This document shows, one piece after another, positions 1 to 8,832 of a stretch of DNA of 64,000 bases. Source of the DNA: Ensifer adhaerens (GTDB lineage: Bacteria > Pseudomonadota > Alphaproteobacteria > Rhizobiales > Rhizobiaceae); contig NZ_LAZS01000006.1 in NCBI RefSeq assembly GCF_002007205.1, positions 682,001 through 746,000 of the forward strand. Reading direction: 5' to 3'. The position numbers and the translations under genes are program-made. The stretch's first letter is position 1. Every line of letters begins with the position of its first letter. Below the pieces are notes generated by a model. The model saw only the letters and a list, made by a program, of their open reading frames with translations. It was not told where the DNA came from and did not search any database.

Positions 1-828
1 CTGCAGGTCGGCGCTCTTTTCACGCAGCACCGCCTCCTGCGCGTTGAGGTCGCGGACGGCAAGGCCATTCTGCTTGAAGACCTGCACGGCTTCTGCCATT
101 TCGCCGATTTCGTCCTTGCGCCCGACGAAAGGCACGTCCGCGGCAAGATCGCCGCCAGCCAGCTGCTTCATCTTGCCCGTCAACTCGAGGATCGGACGGC
201 TCAAATGGTTCGTGGCGATGTAGAGGGCCGCGCCGATGCCGGCGATGAGGCCGAGCCCGGCGATGGCGAGGATGGTGACGATCACGCCGCGCTCGAAGGT
301 GGCAACGTCAGCCGTCACCACTTCAAGCGTCTTCAGGTTGATGTCGACAACGCCGTCGATCTGCTCCTGAAACGCCTTGCGGTTTGCGCGGTTGGCGTCG
401 GTATTGCCCTGCTCGTTGGCGGCCTGCGGCGAGACTTCCTCGCCAAGCCGCGCGGTCTCGACACGGAAGGTCTTGAACTCCGCGGCGCGCACCACCAGCG
501 TGTCGAAGGAGGCCATGGTTTCCGCCGGGATCAGCGGGCGCCACTCGGTCAGCAGCGTATCGATCTTGTCGAGATTCTTGCGAATGCCCTCTGCGAAGGG
601 CTTGGCCTTCTCAATGGTCGGGGCGGCATAGATGCCACGCGATTCCATGACGACCGCGGTCACCAGACGGTTGAGGCGTTCCGCGTAGAAGGCGCGCTTC
701 GCCACGTTTTCGTACTGGTGGAACTTTTCGTTGTATTTGCTGACAGCAACCAGCGACATGCCGGTTACCGCAACCGCCAGCACACTCATGATGCCGACGA
801 TTAGATTGATCTTACCGCGTATTTTCAT
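1..828 (-). CDS. Methyl-accepting chemotaxis protein, N-terminal part (cut by window edge)
   Basis: The reading frame opens at an ATG (828-826) and runs without a stop off the left edge, giving 276 visible residues. There is a first membrane helix at about residues 8-28, a periplasmic helical sensor region without PAS or Cache signatures (four-helix-bundle type), a second membrane helix near 184-205, and a HAMP linker with the core LSRPILELTG and DEIGEM. This architecture is that of a transmembrane chemoreceptor signalling to CheA/CheW. The diagnostic cytoplasmic hairpin lies outside the window, so a HAMP-containing kinase or cyclase is not formally excluded. The gene is divergent from rpmH and looks monocistronic at its 5' end. 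Confidence 0.8.
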   Translation of the reverse strand, partial: MKIRGKINLIVGIMSVLAVAVTGMSLVAVSKYNEKFHQYENVAKRAFYAERLNRLVTAVVMESRGIYAAPTIEKAKPFAEGIRKNLDKIDTLLTEWRPLIPAETMASFDTLVVRAAEFKTFRVETARLGEEVSPQAANEQGNTDANRANRKAFQEQIDGVVDINLKTLEVVTADVATFERGVIVTILAIAGLGLIAGIGAALYIATNHLSRPILELTGKMKQLAGGDLAADVPFVGRKDEIGEMAEAVQVFKQNGLAVRDLNAQEAVLREKSADLQ

Positions 829-1079
829 CCCGACCTCCACGGAGTGACGAGAGCGTCCGATTATCGGACATGCCGCCGCCCCATATGCACCGGAAGGACC
901 CTAAATAGGCGTGGTTAATAAAGCTCATCGACCTCGACCGGCAATCTGGGGAGCCCACGTTAGGGCTCCGTTTACCAATCTCCGCTAGTTGGCCTCCCTT
1001 TTCGCGGCTCGACAGATTGCCTTTGGCGGGCGCACCGGCCCTTTTTGCTGTGCTGCCGCCATTGAATCGCCGCCCGCAA

Positions 1080-1108
1080 TTGACTTTCCGGGAAAATTCC
1101 CCTTATAA
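1080..1108 (+). promoter_or_regulatory. Sigma-70-type promoter of the rpmH-rnpA-yidC operon
   Basis: A TTGACT -35 box (1080-1085) is followed after exactly 17 bp by a TTATAA -10 box (1103-1108). It lies about 115 bp upstream of the rpmH ATG and is the best promoter match in the 396-bp gap between the chemoreceptor and rpmH. The rest of that gap (829-1224) shows no gene; it must also hold the divergent receptor promoter, which I could not pick out with confidence. Confidence 0.75.
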
Positions 1109-1224
1109 GCCGCGCACGTCCGGTCAAGCCCTCCTGCCCGAAATGGCGGAGCCATGTCCGATAACGTAAACGCTCCTTGCTACACGCAAACCCAAGAAGG
1201 GCCGCACACCGCGGTATTAAATAA

Positions 1225-1359
1225 ATGAAGCGTACCTACCAACCGTCCAAGCTTGTCCGCAAGCGTCGCCACGGCTTCCGTTCGCGTATGGCTACCAAGG
1301 GTGGCCAAAAGGTCCTCGCAGCCCGCCGGGCTCGTGGCCGCAAGCGTCTTTCGGCTTAA
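1225..1359 (+). CDS. rpmH: 50S ribosomal protein L34
   Basis: A 44-residue, extremely basic protein beginning [18 protein letters not shown] and ending RGRKRLSA, the unmistakable L34 sequence at full family length. L34 is a late-assembling protein of the large ribosomal subunit near the exit region. It is the first gene of the conserved rpmH-rnpA-yidC cluster, preceded by a strong promoter at 1080-1108, and is followed after about 30 bp by rnpA. Confidence 0.97.
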   Translation: MKRTYQPSKLVRKRRHGFRSRMATKGGQKVLAARRARGRKRLSA

Positions 1360-1391
1360 GCCGAAACTGCCCGAAACCAGTGTCCGGGCAC

Positions 1392-1778
1392 ATGACGTCA
1401 GATAAAGACAAAACGACTGTCGGGCGGCTGAAAAGCCGTCCGCAGTTTTTGGCCGTTCGGGCAGGAGAAGGCCGCAGAGGCCCCCTGTTTCTCCTCGAAG
1501 TGCTCGACCGCAACGATCCGGAAGGCGAAGCCCGCGTCGGCTTCACCGTCACCAAAAAACACGGCAATGCCGTCGAGCGAAACCGGATCCGCCGACGCCT
1601 GAAAGAGGCGGTGCGGCTTTCCGCCGGGTTTGCAATGAAACCCGGACACGACTATGTGATTGTCGCCCGACGCGAACTCCTGAATGCTCCCTTCGACGCC
1701 TTGACCCGGGGCCTTCGCGAGCGCATCGAAAACAAGCCGAAACAGAAGCGGCCGCCGGCCGGTTCCAGGAAACTATGA
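1392..1778 (+). CDS. rnpA: Ribonuclease P protein component
   Basis: The basic protein subunit of RNase P, which helps the catalytic RNA cleave the 5' leader of pre-tRNA. The frame contains the family signature around [28 protein letters not shown] (the RNR motif, given here by its core NRIRRRLKE) and a typical length of about 128 residues. I chose the ATG at 1392; an in-frame GTG at 1380 would add four residues and neither start has a strong Shine-Dalgarno sequence. The TGA stop overlaps the yidC start directly (ATGATGG at 1775), with no yidD gene between them as is common in other bacteria. Confidence 0.93.
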   Translation: MTSDKDKTTVGRLKSRPQFLAVRAGEGRRGPLFLLEVLDRNDPEGEARVGFTVTKKHGNAVERNRIRRRLKEAVRLSAGFAMKPGHDYVIVARRELLNAPFDALTRGLRERIENKPKQKRPPAGSRKL

Positions 1779-3565
1779 TGGAAAAAAACCGCAACTATTT
1801 CGTGGCGATTGGCCTGTCCGTGCTGATCCTCATTGCCTGGCAGTTCCTTTACGTCAATCCGAAGATTGAAAAGGAACGCATTGCTGCGGAAGCGCTGCAG
1901 GCCCAGCAGGCACAGTCGCAGTCGGCAACGCCGTCTCAGCAGACGCCGGGTCAGGCCCTGCCGGGTGGCGGCGCAATCCCGGGCGCCGGTGAAAACCGCG
2001 ACCAGGCGATTGGCAAGTCGGCCCGCGTTGCGATCGACACGCCGTCGCTTTCCGGCTCCATCAATCTCACCGGCGCCCGCTTCGACGACCTGAAGCTCAA
2101 GGAATACCGCGAGACGGTCGATCCGAAGAGCCCGGTCATCACCCTCTTCAGCCCGGCCGAGACGACCGACGGCTACTTCGCCGAACTCGGCTACGTCGGC
2201 AGCGAGGCCACCGGCTCGGTTCCGGGTCCGCAGACCGTCTGGACGCTTTCGGGCGGCGACAAGCTGACCGCGGCAACCCCGGTCACGCTCACCTTCACCA
2301 ACGAGAAGGGCGTCGTCTTTACCCGCACGATCTCGGTCGACGACCATTACATGTTCCAGGTGGTCGACAGCATCAAGAACGGTGCTGCCGAGCCGCTGTC
2401 GCTTTCGTCCTATGGCCGCGTGACCCGCTTCAACAAGCCGACGACGCCGAGCGTCTACGTGCTGCATGAAGGCTTCATCGGCGTTATCGGCGACCATGGC
2501 CTGCAGGAAGTCGGCTATTCGAAGATCGAGGACGACAAGGCCATCGAGCCGGGCAAGGCGACCGGCGGCTGGCTCGGCATCACCGACAAATATTGGGCTG
2601 CCGCGATCGTTCCGCCGCAGGCGACACCTTACGACACCCGCTTCTCGCACTTCACCGACGGCCGTGGCCGCTACCAGAGCGACTACAAGAGCGACGCCGT
2701 CACCATCGCGGCCGGGCAGTCGTCCGAGGTCAAGAACCTGGTCTTTGCCGGCGCAAAGGAAGTTCCCGTCGTCGACAACTACGAAGTGGCCTACTCGATC
2801 CCCAACTTCGACAAGCTGATCGACTGGGGCTGGTTCTACTTCATCACCAAGCCGATGTTCAAAATGATGGATTTCTTCTTCCGTCTGTTCGGCAACTTCG
2901 GCATCGCGATCCTGATCACCACGATCGTCGTCAAGGCCATCTTCTTCCCGCTCGCCAACAAGCAGTACGCATCGATGGCGAACATGAAGAAGGTTCAGCC
3001 GAAGATGGAGGAACTGAAGAAGAAGTTCGGCGACGACCGCATGGGTCTGCAGCAGGCGATGATGCAGCTCTACAAGGACGAGAAGATCAATCCGCTCGCC
3101 GGCTGCTGGCCGATCCTGATCCAGATCCCGGTGTTCTTCGCGCTCTACAAGGTGATCTACATCACCATCGAAATGCGCCATGCACCGTTCTTCGGCTGGA
3201 TCCACGACCTTTCGGCACCCGATCCGACGACGATCGTCAACCTCTTCGGTCTCTTGCCCTTCGACGGCCCGGCCTTCCTGCATCTCGGCGTCTGGCCGAT
3301 CATCATGGGCGTCACCATGTTCGTGCAGATGCGCATGAACCCGACGCCGCCGGATCCGACCCAGGCAATGCTGTTCACCTGGATGCCCGTGGTCTTCACC
3401 TTCATGCTGGCATCGTTCCCGGCTGGCCTGGTGATCTACTGGGCCTGGAACAACACGCTTTCGGTGCTGCAGCAGTCGATCATCATGAAGCGCCAGGGCG
3501 TAAAGATCGAGCTCTTCGACAATTTGAAGGGCCTGTTTTCGAAGAAACCCAAACCGGCGGAATGA
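1775..3565 (+). CDS. yidC: Membrane protein insertase YidC
   Basis: A 596-residue inner-membrane insertase that acts alone or with SecYEG to insert and fold membrane proteins. An N-terminal helix (about 8-26, [16 protein letters not shown]) is followed by a Q/A/P-rich linker, a large periplasmic beta domain (to about 350) and the conserved five-helix core beginning near [12 protein letters not shown], with the cytoplasmic helical loop [13 protein letters not shown] and the [21 protein letters not shown] segment. The C-terminus is lysine-rich ([12 protein letters not shown]). Translation probably starts at 1775 or the adjacent ATG at 1778, overlapping the rnpA stop. A terminator follows. Confidence 0.97.
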   Translation: MMEKNRNYFVAIGLSVLILIAWQFLYVNPKIEKERIAAEALQAQQAQSQSATPSQQTPGQALPGGGAIPGAGENRDQAIGKSARVAIDTPSLSGSINLTGARFDDLKLKEYRETVDPKSPVITLFSPAETTDGYFAELGYVGSEATGSVPGPQTVWTLSGGDKLTAATPVTLTFTNEKGVVFTRTISVDDHYMFQVVDSIKNGAAEPLSLSSYGRVTRFNKPTTPSVYVLHEGFIGVIGDHGLQEVGYSKIEDDKAIEPGKATGGWLGITDKYWAAAIVPPQATPYDTRFSHFTDGRGRYQSDYKSDAVTIAAGQSSEVKNLVFAGAKEVPVVDNYEVAYSIPNFDKLIDWGWFYFITKPMFKMMDFFFRLFGNFGIAILITTIVVKAIFFPLANKQYASMANMKKVQPKMEELKKKFGDDRMGLQQAMMQLYKDEKINPLAGCWPILIQIPVFFALYKVIYITIEMRHAPFFGWIHDLSAPDPTTIVNLFGLLPFDGPAFLHLGVWPIIMGVTMFVQMRMNPTPPDPTQAMLFTWMPVVFTFMLASFPAGLVIYWAWNNTLSVLQQSIIMKRQGVKIELFDNLKGLFSKKPKPAE

Positions 3566-3590
3566 CGCCGGTCAGGCACGGTAAACGCAG

Positions 3591-3620
3591 AGCCCCGGAC
3601 TTCGGTCCGGGGCTTTTTTG
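3591..3620 (+). terminator. Rho-independent terminator after yidC
   Basis: A GC-rich hairpin, AGCCCCGGAC / GTCCGGGGCT around a TTCG loop, is followed directly by a T run (TTTTTT, then GTTTT). It closes the rpmH-rnpA-yidC operon, about 25 bp after the yidC stop. Confidence 0.92.
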
Positions 3621-3723
3621 TTTTGACGCCACGGCACGACACAGGATGGCGTTGACGCGGGCGTTCGCTCCGGGCATCTGGCGTTATTGAAACCAGCGCG
3701 CCCCTGCTCCAGGACAAATTGCC

Positions 3724-4656
3724 ATGACCGACCCGTCGGCCACCTCCGCCCCGTTCGCCGCCAGCGAGAAGCTTGGCGCCCTGCTCGTCTTCGGCTCGGC
3801 CTTCTTCTGGAGTTTCGGCGGCGCCATTGCCCGGTTCCTGCACATTTCCGACAGCTGGACGATTGTGTTCTGGCGCTGCCTCTTTGCCGGCCTGTTCCTG
3901 CTCGCCTTCATGCTGGTGCGTGACGGACCGCGCGGCACGGTGGCGCTGTTCAAGGGCATGGGCTGGCCGGGCATCGCCGTCGGGCTCTGTTTCACCATCG
4001 CCTCGACGTCCTTCATCATCGCCATCTCCTACACGACCATTGCCAATGTCGTGCTGCTCGGCGCCGGCGTGCCGCTGTTTGCGGCGCTGATGTGTTGGGC
4101 GCTGTTTCGCGAACGGGTCTCGCGCTTCACCTGGGGCGCGATCACTGCCGTCATCTTCGGCGTCGCGATCATGGTCTCGGAAAGCCTGACGGGAAGCGTG
4201 TCTCCGGTCGGTGATGCGCTGGCGCTGCTGATCCCGGTCGTCTTCGCGCTGGCGACCGTGATTACCCGACGCTACCCGCATGTGCGCATGACGCCGGCCA
4301 CCTGCTTCGGCTGTTTTGCCGCCAGCGCCATTGCCGCCAGCCAGTCGTCGGGACTTTCGGTCACCGGAAGCGAGCTCGCGCTGCTTTTCGTCTTCGGCGC
4401 CTTCAACCTCGGGCTTGGCATGGCGCTCTTCGTCACCGGTGCCCGACTGGTGCCTTCGGCGCTCGCCGCCCTGCTCGGCACTGCCGAAACCGTGCTCGGT
4501 CCGCTCTGGGTGGCGATCATCCATGGCGAGGTGCCGAGCAGCCGAACGATCATCGGCGGCACCTTCATTCTTCTGGCGCTGCTCGCCTATCTCTTCAACG
4601 AGTTCCGGCGGACGCAAGCCATTCCCACACGGCCGGTCCGCACGCCGACGCCTTGA
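3724..4656 (+). CDS. DMT-superfamily (EamA) membrane transporter
   Basis: A 310-residue protein with ten predicted membrane helices arranged as two EamA repeats. The first starts around residues 17-40 ([19 protein letters not shown]) and the second around 155-175. Family members export small metabolites such as amino acids or nucleobases, but the substrate cannot be read from sequence. An AGGA motif lies 9 bp before the ATG. It follows the yidC terminator, so it has its own promoter, and it ends about 55 bp before yihA, with which it may be co-transcribed. Confidence 0.85.
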   Translation: MTDPSATSAPFAASEKLGALLVFGSAFFWSFGGAIARFLHISDSWTIVFWRCLFAGLFLLAFMLVRDGPRGTVALFKGMGWPGIAVGLCFTIASTSFIIAISYTTIANVVLLGAGVPLFAALMCWALFRERVSRFTWGAITAVIFGVAIMVSESLTGSVSPVGDALALLIPVVFALATVITRRYPHVRMTPATCFGCFAASAIAASQSSGLSVTGSELALLFVFGAFNLGLGMALFVTGARLVPSALAALLGTAETVLGPLWVAIIHGEVPSSRTIIGGTFILLALLAYLFNEFRRTQAIPTRPVRTPTP

Positions 4657-4712
4657 CATCCACGGCCAAAACCTTGAAGCCAAGGACTTTCTCGATGAAG
4701 GACCGACCGCCG

Positions 4713-5366
4713 ATGGCCGACACCAGACCCAAAGACGACAAGCCGCTGTTCGGCCGGCCGTGGATTTTCATTCGCGGCGTGCCCGCCATGAAGTTCCTGC
4801 CGCCGGAAGGACCGGCCGAGATTGCCTTTGCAGGCCGCTCGAATGTCGGCAAGTCGTCGTTGATCAACGCGCTGGTCGGCCACAAGGGGCTGGCAAGAAC
4901 GTCCAATACCCCGGGCCGCACCCAGGAACTCAACTACTTCGTGCCTGACGGCTATTCCGGCGAAGGCGATGACCTGCCGCCGATGGCGCTGGTCGACATG
5001 CCCGGCTACGGCTATGCCCAGGCGCCGAAGGAACAGGTCGATGCCTGGACGAAGCTCGTCTTCGATTACCTGCGCGGCCGTTCGACGCTGAAGCGCGTCT
5101 ATGTGCTGATCGATAGCCGCCACGGCATCAAGAAGAACGACGACGAGGTCTTCGACCTGCTCGACAAGGCAGCCGTCTCCTATCAGCTCGTGCTGACCAA
5201 GACGGACAAGATCAAGGCCGCCGGCGTGCCGCGGCTGGTCGCCGAGACGCTTGAGAAAATCAAAAAGCACCCTGCAGCCTACCCGGAGGTCCTTTCGACC
5301 TCCTCCGAAAAGGGCGAAGGGCTCGAAGAGCTGCGGGCAGCGATCGGCACTGCCATCACGCGCTAG
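4713..5366 (+). CDS. yihA: Ribosome biogenesis GTPase YihA/YsxC (EngB)
   Basis: A 217-residue EngB-type GTPase needed for late assembly of the large ribosomal subunit. The G1 motif [13 protein letters not shown], the G2 region with conserved threonine ([14 protein letters not shown]), G3 DMPGYGYA, G4 TKTDK and G5 STSSEKG are all present. Two earlier in-frame starts exist (TTG 4653, ATG 4695). I chose the ATG at 4713 because it has an AAGGA motif 9 bp upstream and gives the usual rhizobial length. Confidence 0.93.
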   Translation: MADTRPKDDKPLFGRPWIFIRGVPAMKFLPPEGPAEIAFAGRSNVGKSSLINALVGHKGLARTSNTPGRTQELNYFVPDGYSGEGDDLPPMALVDMPGYGYAQAPKEQVDAWTKLVFDYLRGRSTLKRVYVLIDSRHGIKKNDDEVFDLLDKAAVSYQLVLTKTDKIKAAGVPRLVAETLEKIKKHPAAYPEVLSTSSEKGEGLEELRAAIGTAITR

Positions 5367-5503
5367 AGGCTGCGCGATGGTCCGGCATGAGGGGCCTTTT
5401 GCGAAACCAATGTCTTTGATCTCTGTCACTACCCGGACATGCAATCCGCTCTATCTCTGCGTTGCGTCCAGATCGGTGGCGCGGCCAGAGATAGGAGAGA
5501 GAC

Positions 5504-6043
5504 ATGTCCGATTTGATCGTTGTCGGGTTCGATTCCCCCGAGGAGGCTGACAGGGTTCTGGTCCGGCTCGCCGGGCTGAAGAAGGAATATCTGATCGACC
5601 TCGAGGATGCGGTGGTCGTCGTGCGCGACACCGAAGGCAAGGTCCATCTCAAGCAGAGCCTCAACCTGACCGCCGTCGGCGCCACCTCGGGTCTGCTCTC
5701 CGGCTCGCTCTGGGGCGGCCTGGTCGGCCTTCTGTTCCTCAATCCGCTGGCTGGCTTTGCGATCGGCGGCGCGCTCGGCGCGGGTGCCGGTGCCCTTTCG
5801 GGTTCGCTCAGCGATTACGGCATCGACGACGAATTCATCAAGTCGCTCGGCAACACCATCCCGAACAATTCCTCGGCCCTGTTCATCCTGGTGCGCAAGG
5901 TTCAGCCGGAAAAGGTTCTCGCCGAATTCCCCGACTTGCGCGGCCGCGTGCTGAAGACGTCGCTTTCGCCCGAACAGGAACAAAAGCTGCAGGCGGCACT
6001 CTCTGGCGCCAGCGCGGCTTCTCCGCCAGCCGGCTCGTTCTAG
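5504..6043 (+). CDS. DUF1269 family protein with glycine-zipper membrane hairpin
   Basis: A 179-residue protein. Residues 1-60 form an alpha/beta domain (MSDLIVVGFDSPEEADRVL). Residues 63-110 are a hydrophobic Gly/Ala-rich segment (GLLSGSLWGGLVGLLFLNP, then GGALGAGAGALSGSLSDYGI) typical of DUF1269, where it is thought to insert in the membrane. A soluble tail with FILVRKV follows. Function is unknown; relatives are often stress-induced. A GGAGAGAG Shine-Dalgarno sequence precedes the ATG. Its TAG stop overlaps the convergent msrB stop in a shared CTAG (6040-6043). Confidence 0.75.
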   Translation: MSDLIVVGFDSPEEADRVLVRLAGLKKEYLIDLEDAVVVVRDTEGKVHLKQSLNLTAVGATSGLLSGSLWGGLVGLLFLNPLAGFAIGGALGAGAGALSGSLSDYGIDDEFIKSLGNTIPNNSSALFILVRKVQPEKVLAEFPDLRGRVLKTSLSPEQEQKLQAALSGASAASPPAGSF

Positions 6044-6540
6044 CTGGATTTGCCCGCCGGTACGAAGGCAAGCGCCAGACCATTGATGCAATGGCGCTTG
6101 CCGGTCGGCGGCGGGCCGTCGTCGAAGATGTGACCGAGGTGACCGCCGCAACGGCGGCAATGGCATTCGGTGCGGCTCATGGACAGCGAATTGTCCTCCC
6201 GTGTCGCCACGGCACCCGGGAGCGATTGCCAAAAGCTCGGCCAGCCCGTGCCGCTATCGTATTTAGCGTCGGCGGAATAGAGCGGCAGCGCACAGCCGGC
6301 GCAATGGAAGATGCCCTTGCGCTTCTCGTGGTTGAGCGCGCTGGTAAAGGGGCGCTCCGTATCCTCGTGCCTGAGGATGCGGTATTGATCGTCGGTGAGC
6401 GTCGCGCGCCATTCGGCATCAGATTTGACAACCTCGAAGCTCTCCGTTCCGGCTGCCCACGCAAGCGACGTCAGATCGCGGGCCGCGAAGGCTGCGGCCA
6501 AGGCCGTGCCTGCCATCAGGAAGACGCGCCGGCTGATCAT
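6040..6540 (-). CDS. msrB: Exported peptide-methionine (R)-S-oxide reductase MsrB
   Basis: Reduces methionine-R-sulfoxide in proteins. The 166-residue product starts MISRRVFLMAGTALAAAFAA, an N-terminus with SRRVF and a hydrophobic stretch ending near residue 29, which looks like a Tat-type signal, so it probably acts in the periplasm. The MsrB domain has two zinc CxxC pairs (CAGC and CRRC), the GTGWPSFW motif and the catalytic cysteine in RHCINGLAL. A strong GGGAGG motif sits 5 bp upstream of this ATG, which rules out a longer in-frame start. It lies downstream of the fasciclin and sigma-factor genes on the same strand. Confidence 0.92.
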   Translation of the reverse strand: MISRRVFLMAGTALAAAFAARDLTSLAWAAGTESFEVVKSDAEWRATLTDDQYRILRHEDTERPFTSALNHEKRKGIFHCAGCALPLYSADAKYDSGTGWPSFWQSLPGAVATREDNSLSMSRTECHCRRCGGHLGHIFDDGPPPTGKRHCINGLALAFVPAGKSS

Positions 6541-6633
6541 GCTAACCTCCCATTTGGACTCGCAATCGACGATACCGCTCGGACCGAGCCACGGCAAAAC
6601 AATGCCGTTCAAACCGTCGTGACGCCGCGGAAC

Positions 6634-6657
6634 GCCATCGGCCATACGGCCGATGGC
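6634..6657. repeat. Perfect 10-bp inverted repeat between the fasciclin gene and msrB
   Basis: GCCATCGGCC (6634-6643), loop ATAC, then GGCCGATGGC (6648-6657). It lies about 95 bp upstream of the msrB start and 40 bp downstream of the fasciclin stop. No T run follows on either strand, so it is more like an operator, an mRNA processing hairpin or a weak attenuator than a classic terminator. Confidence 0.6.
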
Positions 6658-6696
6658 AGGCACCAGGCCGCAAGTGGCGGCCCGGCGCAGCGGAAG

Positions 6697-7254
6697 CTAC
6701 CCTTTCGGCAGGAGCACCTTGTCGATCACATGGATGACGCCGTTCGACTGTTTGACGTCGGCGATCGTCACCATCGCCGTGCCACCGGTCTCGTCGGTCA
6801 GCGTCAGCTTGCCGCCGTCTTCCTTGGCCTTCAGCACGCAGCCGCCAACCGTCTTCACGTCATGTTCGCCACCATCGTCCGTGACCATCTTGGCGATCGC
6901 CGAGGACATCGCGTCGGCGGAAACGACATGGCAGGTCAGGACCTTGGTGAGCTTCTCCTTGTTTTCCGGCTTCAGAAGCGTGTCGACGGTGCCGGCCGGC
7001 AATGCGTCAAAGGCGGCATTGGTCGGCGCGAAAACCGTGAACGGGCCCTTGCCTTGCAGCGTCTCCACCAAGCCGGCAGCCTTGACGGCGGCGACCAGCG
7101 TGGTGTGATCCTTCGAGTTGACGGCGTTTTCGACGATGTTTTTCTCCGCATACATCGGAGCGCCGCCGACCATCGGATTTTCGGCATGGGCGGCGAATGC
7201 GCTTGCTGCGAGAACGGACGCCGTGGCGACGACGCGAATTGCAGACCTGAACAT
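6697..7254 (-). CDS. Secreted fasciclin (FAS1) domain protein
   Basis: A 185-residue protein with a Sec signal peptide (MFRSAIRVVATASVLAASAF, cleavage after AHA near residue 24) and one FAS1 domain. Family hallmarks are the H1 region GPFTVFAPTNAAFDALP and the H2-like end TIADVKQSNGVIHVIDKVLLP. Two cysteines (in LTCHVV and GGCVLK) could form a disulfide. FAS1 proteins mediate adhesion or surface interactions. An AAGGAAG motif precedes the chosen ATG. The gene follows an ECF sigma/anti-sigma pair, a neighbourhood recalling the SigK-controlled fasciclin antigens MPT70/MPT83 of mycobacteria. Confidence 0.88.
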   Translation of the reverse strand: MFRSAIRVVATASVLAASAFAAHAENPMVGGAPMYAEKNIVENAVNSKDHTTLVAAVKAAGLVETLQGKGPFTVFAPTNAAFDALPAGTVDTLLKPENKEKLTKVLTCHVVSADAMSSAIAKMVTDDGGEHDVKTVGGCVLKAKEDGGKLTLTDETGGTAMVTIADVKQSNGVIHVIDKVLLPKG

Positions 7255-7421
7255 CTTCTCTTCCTTCCTTTTTGAGGGGAGGCGGCTCTTGCGCCGCCCC
7301 GAAGCTGCCGTTCCCTCCTTGGGGAACATGACAAGCAACGGATGCGCGGAAGAAAGAGTTTCAGAAAATCTCCGGCAATTTATCCAATTGATAAATAAGG
7401 ATATTTTCCAACACGGTGCGA

Positions 7422-8141
7422 TCAGAGGTTCCGCGCCTTGCCAAGCGCGATGATCGGCCCGGTGGCCACGCCGGTTGGCGAACCGCCAAGCGGTTCGACA
7501 CTGATGGCGAGGACCGAGCCGGCGGAGATCCTCGAGCGGAACGTGGAGGGAATGGCAATCTCGCCCTCCCCGGTCTGCGGCAGGACGCCGAGCGAGATCG
7601 CCGGGTTGCTGCCATTGATCAGCCAGAGCTCGAGCGATTTCTGTTCCGCCTGGTTCGCGGCAACGGGCGTCACCTTAAGACGACCGGACGACGGATCGAA
7701 ACGAGCCACGAGATCGACGGCGCTGCCTTTTCCGGCGAGTTCGGCAATGAGCGAGGCGCCGGTCGACGGCGCCTCGAACAGGCCGGCCATGGAAGCGCCC
7801 ATCACCATCAGCGCGGCGAGCGAGGCCAGCGCCAGCCCACGCCAGAGCGCCAGCGAATGCCAGAGCCCGCGCGAAGGCACGGGTTCGGGCCGCAGCGTAT
7901 CGAAAAGCCGCTGTTCGATCGCGGAGAAAGCCCTGGGTGGTGGCACCACCGGGTCGTAGCCCTCGTCGAAGGAAGAAAGGTTGCTCTGCCAGCGATCGAC
8001 CATGGCCGCGAAGTTGCGATCGGAGGCAAGCCTGGCCTCGACCTTGCGGCGGTCGTCGGCAGACAACACGCCGAGCACATATTCGCCCGCGATCACCTCG
8101 TCGCGGCGAAAGTCCCGGCCTTCTGGGGTTGGCGTTGTCAT
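7422..8141 (-). CDS. Anti-sigma factor, RskA/ChrR-like membrane protein
   Basis: A 239-residue predicted single-pass membrane protein. The cytoplasmic N-terminal part (about 1-95) begins DEVIAGEYVLGVLSADDRRK, the typical start of RskA-family anti-sigma factors. One membrane helix lies near 118-138 (LALASLAALMVMGASMAGLF) and is followed by an RskA-type periplasmic domain with SLELWLING and the ISVEPLGGSPTG motif. I see no HxxxCxxC zinc motif. Its ATG overlaps the sigma-factor TGA (ATGA), so the two are translationally coupled and probably made in fixed ratio. It should hold the partner sigma factor inactive until an envelope signal triggers its proteolysis. Confidence 0.88.
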   Translation of the reverse strand: MTTPTPEGRDFRRDEVIAGEYVLGVLSADDRRKVEARLASDRNFAAMVDRWQSNLSSFDEGYDPVVPPPRAFSAIEQRLFDTLRPEPVPSRGLWHSLALWRGLALASLAALMVMGASMAGLFEAPSTGASLIAELAGKGSAVDLVARFDPSSGRLKVTPVAANQAEQKSLELWLINGSNPAISLGVLPQTGEGEIAIPSTFRSRISAGSVLAISVEPLGGSPTGVATGPIIALGKARNL

Positions 8142-8677
8142 CGTTCCATACACTCTCGCAACTTCAGGAGACTGCGCCTCAACCAAGTCCGCATCGTGTT
8201 CAGCGGCACCGCGAAGACATCCGCCAGTTCCTGGTAGCTCAGGCCCTCGACATAGGCGCGCCGCACCGCGTCTGCGCGATCCTTTTCAAGCTCCTCCATG
8301 CAGGCATCGATCCGCCTGCCTTCCGCTCTCACAACTGCCGATTTTTCCGGATCGGCAGCAGGATCAGCCAAATCGTAGGCTTCGTCAATCACGTTGGCGG
8401 CCGGTTTGCGCGCACGGATGATATCGATCGCCTGATTGCGCGCGATCGCCGCCAACCAGGAGCTGGCCGCCGCCTGTCCTTGAACGAAACGGCCGGCGCG
8501 CTGCCAGATCTTGACGTAGATTTCCTGCAGCGCCTCTTCCGCTTCGCCCCGGTTTGCAAGGATACGCAGGCAGATGCCGAAGAGTTTCGGGCTCGTCTGG
8601 CGGTAGAGTTCGGCAAAGGCATCGCGATCGCCGAGCGAGACGCGGCCAAGAAGCCCGGCAATATCCTCGTCCATCAT
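8138..8677 (-). CDS. ECF RNA polymerase sigma factor (SigK-like)
   Basis: A 179-residue group IV sigma factor. Region 2 spans about residues 20-90, with FAELYRQTSPKLFGIC and the -10 recognition segment WLAAIARNQAIDIIRAR. Region 4 is C-terminal, with VEGLSYQELADVFAVPLNTM followed by RTWLRRSLLKLRE, a helix-turn-helix. The start is ATG 8677 (ATGATG pair); a GTG at 8728 is possible but has no ribosome site. It is coupled by ATGA overlap to the anti-sigma gene, and the fasciclin and msrB genes downstream are the obvious candidate regulon. It is divergent from argB. Confidence 0.9.
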   Translation of the reverse strand: MMDEDIAGLLGRVSLGDRDAFAELYRQTSPKLFGICLRILANRGEAEEALQEIYVKIWQRAGRFVQGQAAASSWLAAIARNQAIDIIRARKPAANVIDEAYDLADPAADPEKSAVVRAEGRRIDACMEELEKDRADAVRRAYVEGLSYQELADVFAVPLNTMRTWLRRSLLKLRECMER

Positions 8678-8832
8678 CCAGTGCGCGCCCCAAAGCTCGT
8701 TCACAGACGGAGATAGGGCGCCGATCACAATGTGCCAGCCATGCCGTCATTCCGGCTTTATCTTGTTCGCCGATCATTCCATCGGTCCGGAACTTGCGCT
8801 AAACAGCAGCCGGTATTTTTCGAGGGTCCGCC

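Noticed and set aside
5367-8832. Genomic island inserted between yihA and argB
   Set aside because: No integrase, direct repeats or tRNA target is visible and base composition looks the same as its neighbours, so only an unusual gene content can be claimed.
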